From positions 6,887,292-6,951,291 of the forward strand of contig OX422186.1 of assembly GCA_949130485.1 (NCBI GenBank): DNA of 64,000 nt, in the 5' to 3' direction. Positions 1 to 33,020 of this stretch are shown here, piece by piece; position 1 is the first letter of the stretch; every line of letters begins with the position of its first letter. This stretch comes from Agelas oroides (taxonomy: Eukaryota; Porifera; Demospongiae; Agelasida; Agelasidae). The notes beneath the pieces are model-generated. The model ran no database searches, had not been told where the DNA came from, and saw nothing but the letters and a program-made list of their open reading frames with translations. A program made the translations under genes and the position numbers.

Positions 1-904
1 AAGACTAGCTGGTAGGGTGCCTGTGACCAAAAGCTGGTAGGGTGCCTGTGAGCAAGACTAGCTGGTAGGGTGCCTGTGAGCAAGACTAGCTGGTAGGGTG
101 CCTGTGACCAAAAGCTGGTAGGGTGCCTGTGAGCAAGACTAGCTGGTAGGGTGCCTGTGAGCAAGACTAGCTGATAGGGTGCCTGTGAGCAAGACTAGCT
201 GGTAGGGTGCCTGTGAGCAAGACTAGCTGGTAGGGTGCCTGTGAGCAAGACTAGCTGGTAGGGTGCCTGTGAGCAAGACTAGCTGGTAGGGTGCCTGTGA
301 GCAAGACTGGCTGGTAGGGTGCCTGTGAGCAAGACTAGCTGGTAGGGTGCCTGTGAGCAAGACTAGCTGGTAGGGTGCCTGTGAGCAAGACTAGCTGGTA
401 GGGTGCCTGTGAGCAAGACTAGCTGGTAGGGTGCCTGTGAGCAAGACTGGCTGGTAGGGTGCCTGTGAGCAAGACTGGCTGGTAGGGTGCCTGTGAGCAA
501 GACTAGCTGGTAGGGTGCCTGTGAGCAAGACTAGCTGGTAGGGTGCCTGTGAGCAAGACTAGCTGGTAGGGTGCCTGTGAGCAAGACTAGCTGGTAGGGT
601 GCCTGTGAGCAAGACTAGCTGGTAGGGTGCCTGTGAGCAAGACTAGCTGATAGGGTGCCTGTGAGCAAGACTAGCTGGTAGGGTGCCTGTGAGCAAGACT
701 AGCTGGTAGGGTGCCTGTGAGCAAGACTAGCTGGTAGGGTGCCTGTGAGCAAGACTAGCTGGTAGGGTACCTGTGAGCAAGACTAGCTGGTAGGGTGCCT
801 GTGAGCAAGACTAGCTGGTAGGGTGCCTGTGAGCAAGACTGGCTGGTAGGGTGCCTGTGAGCAAGACTAGCTGGTAGGGTGCCTGTGAGCAAGACTAGCT
901 GGGT
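1..904. repeat. 28-bp minisatellite, about 32 copies
   Basis: The window opens inside a head-to-tail array whose unit contains GCTGGTAGGGTGCCTGTGAG and is mostly 28 bp long. A few units are 25 bp through a 3-bp loss, and scattered units differ by A/G changes (GACTAGC versus GACTGGC). The left edge is outside the window. It lies upstream of the first visible exon of the Vac8-like gene, so it is either in an intron of that gene or in its 5' flank. Confidence 0.97.
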
Positions 905-1746
905 CTTGTTACATGTATTAGGAATTTATGACTGTGTGCATTAGAAGCTCGTTAGACAATAGCCTCAGCCGACTGCAGATTGCATGTCTGAACATCAAAG
1001 CATCTAGGCGGAGTCTCCTTTAGCCGAAACGTCTTCCTACACTACCACAGTGTCTGCATTAACTACTTGCTTGACTTTAGAGTGAAACTCTGCTGTTGCA
1101 CTAATGTCCAATAAAGACTTGCATATGTGGGAGGGATACAGGTGTGATGTACTGGCATAGTAGCCTGCAATAAATAGTGAGAGCAATTAACACCAATACA
1201 CCTTTATTTGAAACTTGCTCAGTGATTACCACCAGGTGAGTTGTAAATGGACAGTTTCGATTTTGTAAAAGCATTTAATCTCCTCACACTGCATGCAGGA
1301 GTTGCTTGACCACCCCCAGACAGTGTATGCCATGCCTCTCCTTTGGGGGTGGGCTGAACTACCAGAGGCTAGTGCTGCACATTAGCAGGAGCAGTTAGGA
1401 AGGCACATGCATCCAGTAATTAGGTTAGCCTCGTCCCCAGGCCTTCCCCGGCTCCAGTTTTTGATCACTTGCAGTATGCAAAAAGCCTCCAGGTATATGC
1501 CCAGCTTGGGTCATGTCCAATGAAGACGGAGTAGTTTTGATCTAGAAGGGATGGGTACGAGGGTGGGAAAATAAATGCAGCTGTGACTGAGTGGAAAGCA
1601 GAGTGACTGCCCACGCTGATCGCGCTGATGTGAGTATGTGCAAGCCCCACCCAGTATTATGTGACTGCACAATACATGATCAGAACTCGTCTATCATTAA
1701 ACTTGCTTTGGCCACGTTACATACACTATTGCTGTCCATCTTGTAT
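905..1746. other. non-coding stretch between two minisatellites
   Basis: I see no coding exon here on either strand; the only open frames are short and lack conserved motifs. I looked for the armadillo residues that should precede the 2417 exon and did not find them. The sequence is otherwise unremarkable. Confidence 0.5.
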
Positions 1747-2266
1747 TACATGTAGCCTCATAATCAGGCTCTTAGTGTCCACCCACTAATAGCCTAACAG
1801 CCTGGGTACGGGGCTAGAGTACATGTAGCCTCATAATCAGGCTCTTAGTGTCCACCCACTAATAGCCTAACAGCCTGGGTACGAGGCTAGAGTACATGTA
1901 GCCTCATAATCAGGCTCTTAGTGTCCACCCACTAATAGCCTAACAGCCTGGGTACGGGGCTAGAGTACATGTAGCCTCATAATCAGGCTCTTAGTGTCCA
2001 CCCACTAATAGCCTAACAGCCTGGGTACGAGGCTAGAGTACATGTAGCCTCATAATCAGGCTCTTAGTGTCCACCCACTAATAGCCTAACAGCCTGGGTA
2101 CGAGGCTAGAGTACATGTAGCCTCATAATCAGGCTCTTAGTGTCCACCCACTAATAGCCTAACAGCCTGGGTACGAGGCTAGAGTACATGTAGCCTCATA
2201 ATCAGGCTCTTAGTGTCCACCCACTAATAGCCTAACAGCCTGGGTATGAGGCTAGAGTACATGTAA
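1747..2266. repeat. 73-bp tandem repeat, seven copies, made from a foldback element
   Basis: Seven near-identical 73-bp units start at 1747, 1820, 1893, 1966, 2039, 2112 and 2185, with a 9-bp stub at 2258. Each unit runs from TAGCCTCATAATCAGGCT to CAGCCTGGGTACGAGGCTAG, so it is itself an inverted repeat with TAGCCTC...GAGGCTA ends. Those are the ends of the short foldback elements scattered through this window, which suggests that one foldback element was amplified in tandem. Confidence 0.95.
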
Positions 2267-2416
2267 CCCACTACTGTATAGCTAGCTTCCAATCTTCTGT
2301 GGAGAATTTTCTACTTATTTGCCACTACATGGGGACACACACTCCCTCTCAGATTTATGTACTATAACTCACACCCTCTCCCCTCACATCACACCGGACG
2401 TCATACCCTTACCCAG

Positions 2417-22662
<20,246 letters not shown>

Positions 22663-23604
22663 ATTACCGTACATATATTCATTTTCTGCTCCACTTCACA
22701 ATTAAGGGAGAAGGCCTGTTGAACCTTACCACGTGATACATGGGACAGATGTCATCACAAAATCTAGATACAGATATGGAGGCTTGTTTACATTCACATC
22801 TAGGAATGACTACTTCCCTCCCCCTCTTTGCCTGTAGCACACACATGCACACACTACTCAACTCCACCTATAGCTGCATGTGAACTATAATTATATATAT
22901 TTGATTTGTGTGTGTGGAGTGGTGTAGGGGGGGGGGGGGGGGTAATTATGCAGGCCAAGTGCTGGCGTGCACATGCTGCTATGAATAGTAAACTTAATGT
23001 TTATTTTCCGGTTGACGCTGACAGTGGCCGAACCATTGCCCCTCCGCCGCCACTCATCGTACAAAGAAGTCAAGTAGCATGACAATTTATAATAGCAACC
23101 CAATACTAGTGCTAGAAGATGTAGGTTACAAATTGCAGTGAAATTTCATCAGTTATCGCAGATCACAGAAGAGCCATCTTGTGTGAAACAACTAGCTAGC
23201 TGCACTGTGAAACCATGTGTATGAAATGTGCTGCACAATTTGTTGACATTGACATTTTTGCTAAGAGAGCGAGAAATAAATACACGGGGAATATTGATGA
23301 CATACGAACCCACCACCTTCTGAATACTATTCAGAAGGTGGTGGGTTCGTATGTCATCAATATTCCTGAGTGCCTACTGCTGTTTACAGTAAACAACATT
23401 GTGCCTCTGGATTTGTTGACATTATTATTTGTTGACATTATTATTTGTTGTAAAATAACACAAGAACTTCAGTTCTGAGAATTTATGGGGTGATAAGTAA
23501 GGTCAAGGCAGTTTTCAGCAGAAGAGCTAGTCCGTAAATGTTTTTTCTAGCACTTGATAAACCTGTTGTTGCTGCAGCTGCCGAGAACCTCATTTCTTGA
23601 CTAT
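22663..23604. other. intergenic stretch after the Vac8-like gene
   Basis: I see no supported gene. It contains a poly-G run (22927-22942) and the hairpin at 23288-23366. An AATAAA hexamer near 23276 is too far from the stop codon to assign confidently as the polyadenylation signal. Confidence 0.5.
23288..23366. repeat. perfect 39-bp hairpin with a one-base centre
   Basis: GAATATTGATGACATACGAA...CCACCTTCTGAATA is followed by a single C at 23327 and then the exact complement. The arms span 23288-23326 and 23328-23366 without a mismatch. No relative is seen elsewhere in the window. It may be a very young foldback or a small-RNA precursor. Confidence 0.95.
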
Positions 23605-25633
23605 AGGAAATCTAGAAATAAAAGACTTAGTAATTTGCTTTGCATTGTGTGTCAAGCTGCCACACTACAAAAAAATTTCCCATTACAGCACATCATCTAA
23701 TCTAGCCCAAGAAGATCGATTCCTGGATATGTGTGTGTAGATATAACCTTTGCATGCCCACTGATCAATTGCTTGCATCATTTCTCATGAGCACATTGTA
23801 ACAATAACATTACACACTCTTACACACATGCCAGGACTTTCCAGGAGAGACAGTGTTATAGGAAGTTCCTTATGCAATGTTGATTTTCAATCCACACAAA
23901 TTATTAGAACTTTTGCAACTATAATCACATTTTTATGTGTATAGTGCATGGGTGTTTTTTGTGCAGTATGTATATACTGTGTGAAGTGCATTACTTTTTC
24001 TGTGTCCAATCTTTGTCTACTGCAAGAGTATGAAACTGAATATTTTAAAATCTGTGTGGCATGTACATGCTAAATAATCTAAACTGTATTCATGGACCAT
24101 ACAATGTTGGATTATTAAGTAAGTGCTTGACATGTAACTACCTACCTAGATGTATTGTGACGCTTTTAAATAGCAAGCAACAATAAACATTCACACAATA
24201 ATGTAACTGTCACACCCAGTAAGACTACAATACAAGCATAAGGTAGGTAGCAACACTCTTTTGAGTTTTACTCTTCTCCATGCATTGTCATTGACACAAA
24301 TTAAAAAGATGAATGGTTAATGAATCCACTCATTTGATATATTATGGTGAGCAGTTTGTCAAAACCATGATCTGCACACATCACAGCAGTAGCTCCTTCC
24401 TCTTACTCCACATACAGTCTCTCAAAAACTCAGAAGATTCAAAAATAGGCAGTAATGATCCTTCAAATTTGAAGTCTATAAAAACAATTTTAACCACAGC
24501 TGAAGAGACATTAGTTTGATAATAGTCTAAAACTAAAAGAGGCTGATTGCATAAGACCACCAGATTTGCTATAGAGCTCTTCATCTTAATTCTGTATACT
24601 AATCTTAAGCTGCCGAAAATAGCTGTATGCTTACCTGTAGGGTTTCAATCATATATTGCCATTGACGTACTGTACATGCTGTTACACCATTACAACTACC
24701 ATGTCTGATTCAACACATACTAGAAGCATTGTGAGTATATCTCTCCCTTTTCCAAGATCACCACTGTCACCAACATGGCAGCTTCGTATGCTTGGAGGTG
24801 ATGATGTCTCATGAAAATAGTATAACCTGACCACACAACCCACAAATAGTACGTAAATAACCACTGCATGGAGAGATTCCCACTGCCCCCTTTTGCACTC
24901 AATTCTTCTCAGTCGAAAGGGAGTGTCTAGATCTGCCACATCTGCTGTTACTGTATAATTTTGAACTAGAGTAGGGTGAATCCCCATAGTCAAACTGCCC
25001 ATATGAACTCTCCCAAGCATTTCACTCTGAGGATACAGTAGGCCTTAGAGAAGAGGGCTAGATCCCAGCTGAGACATTTGCTTACCTCACGAGTAGGCAA
25101 CTATATATAGCATCGGGGTTGGACAACGTAGAGGTGGGAACAGATGTAGCTGAGCAGATGTAATGCTGCACGTGCTGATACTGACCATACTCATTACTGA
25201 CAAGTCCAGCATATAGCATGTGACCAACAGTTCATAACAGTACATGACTCCTATGTTAAATTAGCTCTGCTTGGTCTAAGATTTTAGTACTGTACAAAAT
25301 ATTTGGAAAATTAACTAAAATATATTGCTGAAATTTACCTTCAAATAACTAACATTGATGATTGAATGACTGATTCCTAGAACTGATTTCTTAGGTCAAA
25401 ACTATAAACCCAACACTTTAAAACCAAGCACAAACTAGTTTCTTAAATCCAAAATAACTATGACCAGAAACCAGTAACTAAAACTGTACTCAGAGAACAC
25501 AGGATGCTAGCATTTATACACACCGTAGGCAATGCACAATTTCTGTTCTGCAAATTATATGTAGCTACATGCATGAATGTGTGTATACAAAATAATGTAA
25601 CTGTAATAGCTATCAAAGTACATGGCACTGGTA

Positions 25634-27523
25634 TCAATGTACAGATCCATAGTCATTGGTGTATGCACCAATAACTGGTAGATTATCAGTTTCGGAACCA
25701 TCACCTTCATCGTTGTCCCTGTTCTCTGGCAGGGGCTGGTACTCACACGGATTCACCATCCTATCTGGAAGCTGCTCTTCATCATCACACAACTCTTGTT
25801 GCCTCAAGTTTTGGCCATGCCACCTTTGTTGTATTGACTGGGAGATGCTTCTTAACTTTTGCTGACATTTCTGAAGTATTTCCAACCAGGAAAGAAGTCT
25901 ATATGCCACATACACAACAAAATACACTAGCGGTAGTGCTATGACAGACCCAGCCAACTGAATCCACTCTCCTCGTGTTTCTATACTGTGACATATCCAC
26001 ATTGCTGCAAGACCTAGTGATGCTAGAATTAGACTGTCCAGAATGTTTAGCCAGTTTTTCTTGTATGGACGCAGCAGAGCGAACATCAATGATCCTATAA
26101 TAAGGATTATCACTGCTATGGTCCATCCAAGTGTTGCAATATTGGGAATATCACATGTCACAAATAGTATGATATGCAGAATAAAATACAATGCAGCGAA
26201 CCACCTGCAATCATATTTGCCATCTGCTCTGTTCTTGTAACAGCCCTGAAAAACATCAGCGAAAATGTGCAGTGAAGGCCACCTGATTTTCAAGCAACCA
26301 AGCAGCTTCTGAAATGTTTTTGTGGGGTATATAAGGAGAAGCAACGGAGGTAGAGCAATGAAAGTTGACAAGACTGCAATTGCCAGGATGGCAAAAGGGA
26401 GGTGTTCCTTACCAAAGTAGGGAACCGTTGGAGCAAGTATCAAATAGTATGACGAATTCCCTCTAAGGTCTGTTACTCTTGATCCACCTAGAAGTTCACT
26501 TGATATTAAGATAAGTTTGTTGTGGACTAGGGTCAGAAAAGTTGCAAAAGTGCTGACAATGGAAGCCTTTGGATCCCACTTTAATTTTCTTTGGAAAGGA
26601 GCAAGACACCTGTGAAAGGGCCTCCACATCCACACAACTACTCTAACATTTCTATCGTGTAGCTCAATAAGAATATATGTGACAACTATCAGAAGCAGTG
26701 GGTAAAATGCTGGTAAATACTGCGGAGCTATTGCTTGAAGTGTAGTGATATTCTCACTTACACAGAATGGTGGAAGCACAGAACGAAAGAAGTCTAAATT
26801 CCATACACCATAGAATGTCATCAAAATCTGTTGAATGACCTGGGATGATGATGATCGAGAAGCAAGCAATAAATTGTCAAGGCTCATGACACTTGCAATG
26901 ATTTGTGCAGAGAATATGAACGCATTCAGTGGCCCTGAAGTTGCACTGACTTGAAACATCACAATGACCAGGTAGAACAAAGTTACTGGCAAGAACCCAA
27001 TAAGTAGGTACAGTGCCCAGCCATAATTCTTGGTAGAACACTTTGCACACTTAAAGTCTGTAAGTAGTGCAGGACCATACCCTTTCTTACATGTTCCACA
27101 TAACTGACCTTCTCTGTTAAATCCTCCACACACGAAATCATTCAGTTCTGAGACATTTGAGGGCAAGGTAGTCATGATTTCTGTCAAGCTTTCGAAGAGG
27201 CAAAATCCTATGACTTGAGTTCTTGTCACAGGATTGTAGGTCAAGCACTGCTGAATACGAAGTGATGTGTCACATGTTTTTGGGTGACATCTGATCCCAT
27301 AGTTTGGAGGGCCACATACACACTCAACAGTTGCATTAGTACTCGCTGTTCTGTTTTGTGGTATGAACCAGGGTGGACAAGGGTCAGTATCCTCATCACT
27401 GGGAGCTGGAACAAACCAGTGTTCTTGGTCACTGCCAGCTACAACTGCAGGAAAGCAAAGCAATCCAAACAATACCTCGCACCAGATGAACACTTGAAAA
27501 ACTGCTAGCCGAAACTTCTCCAT
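25634..27523 (-). CDS. Cys-rich, nine-span membrane protein, paralogue 1 (sponge-type family)
   Basis: A single uninterrupted exon of 629 codons. A signal peptide (residues 1-30, ending AVVAG) is followed by a short ectodomain with about 14 cysteines and N-glycosylation sequons. Its conserved core reads FNREGQLCGTCKKGYGPALL (135-154). Hydrophobic spans lie near 168-190, 197-214, 268-288, 319-342, 373-399, 440-458, 464-484, 494-511 and 520-543. An odd number puts the tail in the cytosol. The tail holds NPCEYQPL, in which YQPL is a YxxL/YxxPhi-type motif, and ends GAYTNDYGSVH. I know similar proteins from sponge genomes but no established function; a receptor or sorting role is speculation. A TATA-like ATATATAT lies about 55 bp upstream of the ATG. 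Confidence 0.85.
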   Translation of the reverse strand: MEKFRLAVFQVFIWCEVLFGLLCFPAVVAGSDQEHWFVPAPSDEDTDPCPPWFIPQNRTASTNATVECVCGPPNYGIRCHPKTCDTSLRIQQCLTYNPVTRTQVIGFCLFESLTEIMTTLPSNVSELNDFVCGGFNREGQLCGTCKKGYGPALLTDFKCAKCSTKNYGWALYLLIGFLPVTLFYLVIVMFQVSATSGPLNAFIFSAQIIASVMSLDNLLLASRSSSSQVIQQILMTFYGVWNLDFFRSVLPPFCVSENITTLQAIAPQYLPAFYPLLLIVVTYILIELHDRNVRVVVWMWRPFHRCLAPFQRKLKWDPKASIVSTFATFLTLVHNKLILISSELLGGSRVTDLRGNSSYYLILAPTVPYFGKEHLPFAILAIAVLSTFIALPPLLLLIYPTKTFQKLLGCLKIRWPSLHIFADVFQGCYKNRADGKYDCRWFAALYFILHIILFVTCDIPNIATLGWTIAVIILIIGSLMFALLRPYKKNWLNILDSLILASLGLAAMWICHSIETRGEWIQLAGSVIALPLVYFVVYVAYRLLSWLEILQKCQQKLRSISQSIQQRWHGQNLRQQELCDDEEQLPDRMVNPCEYQPLPENRDNDEGDGSETDNLPVIGAYTNDYGSVH

Positions 27524-27574
27524 AGCAGCTGTCCAGTATACCCAACCAATCTATACCATGCAGTCTGCAACCGC

Positions 27575-27582
27575 AATATATA
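27575..27582 (-). promoter_or_regulatory. TATA-like box of paralogue 1
   Basis: ATATATAT lies 52-59 bp upstream of the ATG at 27523, a spacing that would give a 5' leader of about 25 nt. The corresponding site in paralogue 2 is mutated and displaced by a transposon. Confidence 0.45.
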
Positions 27583-27633
27583 TGAGCCTTGTCTGTCACG
27601 GAAGAGCGCTTTTCTGTTTCCGTGTGTCATTTA

Positions 27634-28001
27634 GGCCACTCCAAATGAGACTATAGTTTCCCGTCCTCCGCCCGCCCCCTCCGGAGTCTACCGCGCCATT
27701 TGACCATTATGTCCATTATTAACTGCAGCGCCGTCCAACGTACTACGCGCGCACTAGTACGCAGTACAGTAGCAAACGTAGACTCGTGTAAAAGCATTGC
27801 GCCAAAGTTGGCAGATTCGGTGGAACGATAGTAGTGTGAATGGGTTCGACAGCTCCAGGATGCGCACATTCCGCAGTTAGATTTTATTTCGGACGAATTT
27901 ATAATGAGATTCATAGTAATGGTTAATGGTAATAGACCGCCCGCCCGCATGTAAAATCACAGAAGTCAGGACGGGAAACTAAAGTCTCATTTGGAGTGGC
28001 C
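27634..28001. mobile_element. PIF/Harbinger-like MITE M with TTA target duplication
   Basis: The ends GGCCACTCCAAATGAGACT and AGTCTCATTTGGAGTGGCC are perfect inverted repeats, extended by a similar TTTCCCGTCCT segment. TTA flanks both sides (27631-27633 and 28002-28004). Length is 368 bp, with no coding capacity. It sits about 110 bp upstream of paralogue 1. Confidence 0.85.
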
Positions 28002-28004
28002 TTA

Positions 28005-28506
28005 CGCAAACCGAAAGGGGGGCAGATGGAAAAGCAGGAAATGGAAGCGAAATGGAAGCCGAAATGGAATCTGGAAACGGAAACTGGAACTGTAGGATTG
28101 GAAAAGGAAGTGGAAACGCACCGATTGCTGGTGCAGTATTTTCTTCACGGACTCATGAGTAGTGTGCTTTGTCATTACTCTTATATTGCCCGGTACCTTG
28201 GATTACTTAGCAATGGTTATGCAATCGGTCATGTGCTTTGCCTTTATTTATAACTACGGCATGAACTCTCTTGTTGACTACAGATGTAACTACAAGGTCT
28301 CACAATTACACCCTCCAAGTTCCATTTGCTCGTACCACAAGCTACTTCAAGTCTTTCTTTTGTGAAGCCCCCTGGCTATGGAATGAACTACCAATTGAGG
28401 TCGTTCTCATCTACATATTTTACCTCCTTTAAGAGAGCATGACATTGTATATTTCTTTACCCTGAATAATACATACACCTCCTTGTTATGTTTCCCTTCA
28501 TGTTTT

Positions 28507-28537
<31 letters not shown>

Positions 28538-29192
28538 GGGGGGTGCATGATCTGTATTAGCACACCTGCTACCCATGTATCCTATGTCCTGTACATGAAT
28601 TATTAAACAAGTTACTATCTGAAATTTCCATTTATGATTTTAGGAGCATGCAAACCTTCACTGAAGCATACATGTATAACATTCACCTAGAATATGAATT
28701 TAGTACCTTGCACAGGTTGTCATAATTTAATGGTTATCTGACTAAAAAAACTGTCATGGTTATATACAAATTTGGTACCCCTCTTCGCTGGCCAGGAGTG
28801 TACAAATTTGTACACCCATCTCCAAGTGTAGCTACAAATTTGCACATCCTTGACCATGAGGAGAAAGTACAAATTTGTACACCCATGCTAGTAGTGCACA
28901 TGAAGTTGCACATTCGCTTGATCATGCCTCATTTTGTCAAACATTTGGTAAGCAAAAAAGCAACCATTTTGACCTTTAGATAAACATGTGGTCACATTAC
29001 CACTAGGGAAGCTAGCTTCTGAAAATGTATGACAGGTCAGGTAGAATATCTGGTGAAAATGCCTCGAGTTTAACACACCTCATGGACATATAATTTCATA
29101 CTGCATTAGAACTGAAATGGGATAGCAAGAATTGAAGTATATGTGACTGGTTCTGAGACACCATGAGATGTCACAAGACAGTATGAGAAATT
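28005..29192. other. intergenic spacer of the duplication
   Basis: It contains a purine-rich block at 28018-28125 built of GGAAATGGAAGC-like units, a T13-G26 homopolymer pair at 28504-28542, and an inverted/direct repeat cluster of GTACAAATTTG at 28770-28885. No gene is supported. Confidence 0.6.
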
Positions 29193-31109
29193 AAAGACTT
29201 AGTTAGTTCCTTGCTTTGCATTTTGTGTGAAGCTACCACACTAACAAAACTTTTCACTTTTGAACCCATTACAACACATCATCTAATCTAACCCAAGAAA
29301 CTCTGCTGAATCTGTGGTCTCCACATCTATTCAACGCCTTTGTTGAATATGAGATCAATTCCTGGAATTTGTGTGTAGATATAACCTTTTGCATGCCCAC
29401 TGATTACAATTGCTTGCATCATTTCTCATGAGCATGTTGTAACAATAACATCACACACTCTTACACACATGCCAGGACTTTCCAGGAGAAACAGTGTTGT
29501 ATGAAGTTCCTTATGCAATTTTGGTTTTCAATCCACACAAGTTATTAGAACTTTTGCAAACTATAATCAATCACAATGTCATGTTTATGTGTATAGTGCA
29601 TGGGTGGGTTTTGTGCAGTATGTATAATAATTATACTGTGTTAAGTGCACTACTTTTTCTGTGTCCGATCTTTGTCTACTGCAAGAGTATGAAACTGAAT
29701 ATTTTAAGATCTATTCCATAATTGTGGCATCTACATGCTAAATAATCTAAACTGCATTCATGGGCGATATCATGTTAAATTAGGTGTGCAGCCACCTACC
29801 TACCTAGATGTATTGTGACATTTTTAACCAGCAAGCAATAATGAATATTCACACCCAGCAAGACTACAATACAAGCACCAGTTTTACTCTTCTTCTCCAT
29901 GCATTGCCATTGACACATATTACAAAGATGAATGGTTAATAAATCCACTCATTTGATGTATTATGGTGAGCAGTTTGTCAAAACAGCCGTAGTTCCTTTC
30001 TCTTACTCCACATACAGTCTCTCAAACTCTCAGTAGGATTCATCAACAGTAACAATTTTAACCGCAGGGTCGTTGCAGACAAGCTGAAGAGACATTAGTT
30101 TGATAATAGTCTAAAACTAATTTGAGGTTGATTGCATTGTGTATACTGTGTACAGCATGTACAGTACGTCAACGGCAATATATGCAGTATTGATTGAAAC
30201 CCTACATGTAAGCATACAGCTGTTTTAACAACCATGTCTGATTCAACACATACTAGAGTATATCTCTCCTATTTCCAAGATCATCACTGTCACCAATATG
30301 GCAGCTGTTTTCCTTGGAGGTGATGATGTCTCGTGAAAGTAGTATAGCCTGACCACACAACCCACAAATAGTAACTACTGGAGAGAGTCCCACTGCTCTC
30401 TTTTGCACTCACTGATTCTCAGTCGAAAGGGAGTGTCTAGATCTGCCACATCTGCTGTTACTGTATAATTGTGAATTAGGAATTTTAGAGTGGGGTGCAT
30501 GAAACCCTGTAGTCGAACTGCCCACATGAACTCTCCCCGTCATTTCATTCTGAGGACATTGTTGGCCCTAGAGAAGCGAGCTAAATCCCAACTGAGACAT
30601 TTGCTTACCTCATGAGTAGGCAACTATATATAGCATGGGGGTTGGACAACTTAGAGGTGGGAACAGATGTAGCTGAACAGATGTAATGCTGCATGTGGTG
30701 ATACTGACCATACTCATTATTGACATGTCCAGTAGCACGTGACTCCTATGTTATTAGCTCTGCTTGGTTAAATTCCATCTAAGATTTTAGTATTGCTTGG
30801 AAAATGAACTAAATTATTGCTGAAATTCACCTTCAAATAACTAACATTGATGATTAAATGACTGATTCCTAAAACTGATTTCCTAAATCGAAACTATAAA
30901 TCTGACACTTTAAAACCAAGCACAAACTAGTTTCTTAAATCCAAAATAACTATGACTTGTACTCAGAGAACACAGAATGCTAGCATTTATACACACTGTA
31001 GGCAATGCACAATTTCTGTTCTGCAAGTTATATGTAGCTACATGCATGACTGCGTATATACAAAAGAATTATGTAATTGTAATAGATACCAAAGTGCATG
31101 GCACTGTTA

Positions 31110-32991
31110 TCAATGTGTAGAACCATAGTCATTGGTGTATGCACCAATAACTGGCAGATTATCATTTTCAGAACCATCTTCATCTTTGTCCCTGTTCTGA
31201 AGCAGTGACTGGTACTCCCATGGGTTCACCATCCTATCTGGAAGCTGTTCTTCATCACACAACTCTTGTTGCCTCAAGTTATGGCCATGCCACCTTTGTT
31301 GTATTGACTGGGAGATGCTTTTTAACTTTCGTCGACATTTCTGAAGTATTTCTAACCATGAAAAGACTCTGTATGTCACATACACAACAAAATACACTAG
31401 CGGTAGTGCTATGATAAACCCAACCAACTGAATCCACTCTCCTTGTGTTTCTACATTGTGACATATCCATAGTGCTGCAAGCCCCAGTGATGCTAGAATT
31501 AGACTGTCCAGAATGTTTAGCCAATTTTTCTTGTATGGACGCAGCAGAGCAAACATCAGTGATCCTATTATTAGGATTATCACTGCTATGGTCCATCCAA
31601 GTGTTGCAATATTGGGAATAACACATATGACAAACAGTATGATACGTATAATAAAATACATTGCAGCGAACCACCTGAAATCATATTTGCCATCTGTTCT
31701 GTTCTTGTAACAGCCCTGAAAAACATCAGCAAAGATGTGCAGTGCAGGCCATCTGATTTTCAAGCAACCAAGCAGCTTCTGAAAAGTTTTTGTGGGGTAT
31801 ATAAGGAGAAGCAATGGAGGCAGAGCAATGAAAGTTGAGAAGACAGCAAATGCAAGAATGGCAAAAGGGAGGTGTTCGTTACCAAAGTAGGGAACTGTTG
31901 GAGCAAGCAACAAATAATACGATAAATTCCCCCGAATGTCTGTTACTTTTGTTCCAAGCAGAAGTTCACCTGATATTAAGATAAGTTTGTCGTAGACTAG
32001 TATCAGAAAAGTTGCAAAAGTACTGACAATGGAAGCCTTTGGATCCCACCTTAAGCTTTTTCGGAAAGGAGCAAGACACTTGTGAAAAGGTTTCCACATC
32101 CACACAACCACTCTAACATTCCTATCATAAAGCTTAATAAGAATATATGTGACAACTATCAGAAGCAGTGGGTAAAAAGCTGGTAAATACTGCGGAGCTA
32201 TTGCTTGAAGTGTAGTGATATTCTCACTTACACAGAATGGTGGAATCACATAACGAAAAAAAGTCTAAGTTCCACACACCATAGAATGTCATCAAAATCT
32301 GTTGAATGACCTGGGATGATGATCGAGAAGCAAGCAACAAATTGTCAAGGCTCATGACACTTGCAATGATTTGTGCAGAGAATATGAACACATTCAGAGG
32401 CCCTGACGTTGCACTGACTTGAAACATCACAATGACCAGGTAGAACACAGTTATTGGCAAGAACCCAATAAGTAGGTACAGTGCCCAGCCGTAGTTCTGG
32501 GAAGAACACTTTGCACACTTAAAGTCTGTAAGTAGTGCAGGACCGCACCCTTTCTTACAGGCTCCACATAACTGACCGTCTCTGTTAAAGCTTCCACACA
32601 CAAAATCATTCAACTCTGAGACATTTGATGGCAAGGTAGTCATGATTTCTGTCAAGTTTTCGAAGAGACAGAATCCTATGACTTGAGTTCTTGTCACAGG
32701 ATTGTAGGTCAGGCACTGCTGAATACGAAGTGATGTGTCGCATGTCTTTGGGTGGCATCGGATTCCATAGTTTGGGGGACCACATACACATTCAACAGTT
32801 GTGTTACTACTTGCTGTTTTGTTTTGCAGTATAAACCAGGGGGGACAAGGTTCAGTATCCTCATCACTAGGAGCTGGAACAAAGCAGTGTTCTTGGTCAC
32901 TGCCAGCTACAACTGCAGGTAAGCAAAGCAATCCAAACAATACCTCGCACCAGATGAACAGCTGCATAAATACTAGCCGAAACATCTCCAT
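31110..32991 (-). pseudogene. nine-span membrane protein, paralogue 2, frameshifted
   Basis: It aligns end to end with paralogue 1: signal peptide, Cys-rich ectodomain, all spans and the YQSL/YGSTH tail. The first frame (32991 to about 32224) runs to the segment YGVWNLDFF and then leaves frame. The second frame resumes at IPPFCVSENITT. The break lies in an A-run at 32256-32262, where paralogue 1 reads GAAAGAAG and this copy has one extra base. A 280-bp transposon also separates the ATG from the ancestral promoter, and the TATA-like box is lost. The rest is well conserved, so inactivation is recent; a sequencing error in the homopolymer is the main alternative. Confidence 0.8.
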
Positions 32992-33020
32992 AGCAGCTGT
33001 CCAGTACTATATACACAACC

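Larger units (their letters stand above)
23612..27598. repeat. segmental duplication, copy 1 (gene plus 3' flank)
   Basis: This segment aligns along its length with 29193-33345: the non-coding 3' flank (for example ACACATGCCAGGACTTTCCA in both), the coding region and the promoter. It is a tandem duplication of about 4 kb with a period of about 5.5 kb. Confidence 0.9.

Noticed and set aside
1..904. CRISPR-like regular array
   Set aside because: The units are contiguous tandem copies with no unique spacers, and the DNA is from an intron-rich animal genome.
24682..25020. 112-codon minus-strand ORF downstream of paralogue 1
   Set aside because: The duplicated copy at 30.2-30.6 kb carries indels that break the frame, so selection on coding is unlikely.
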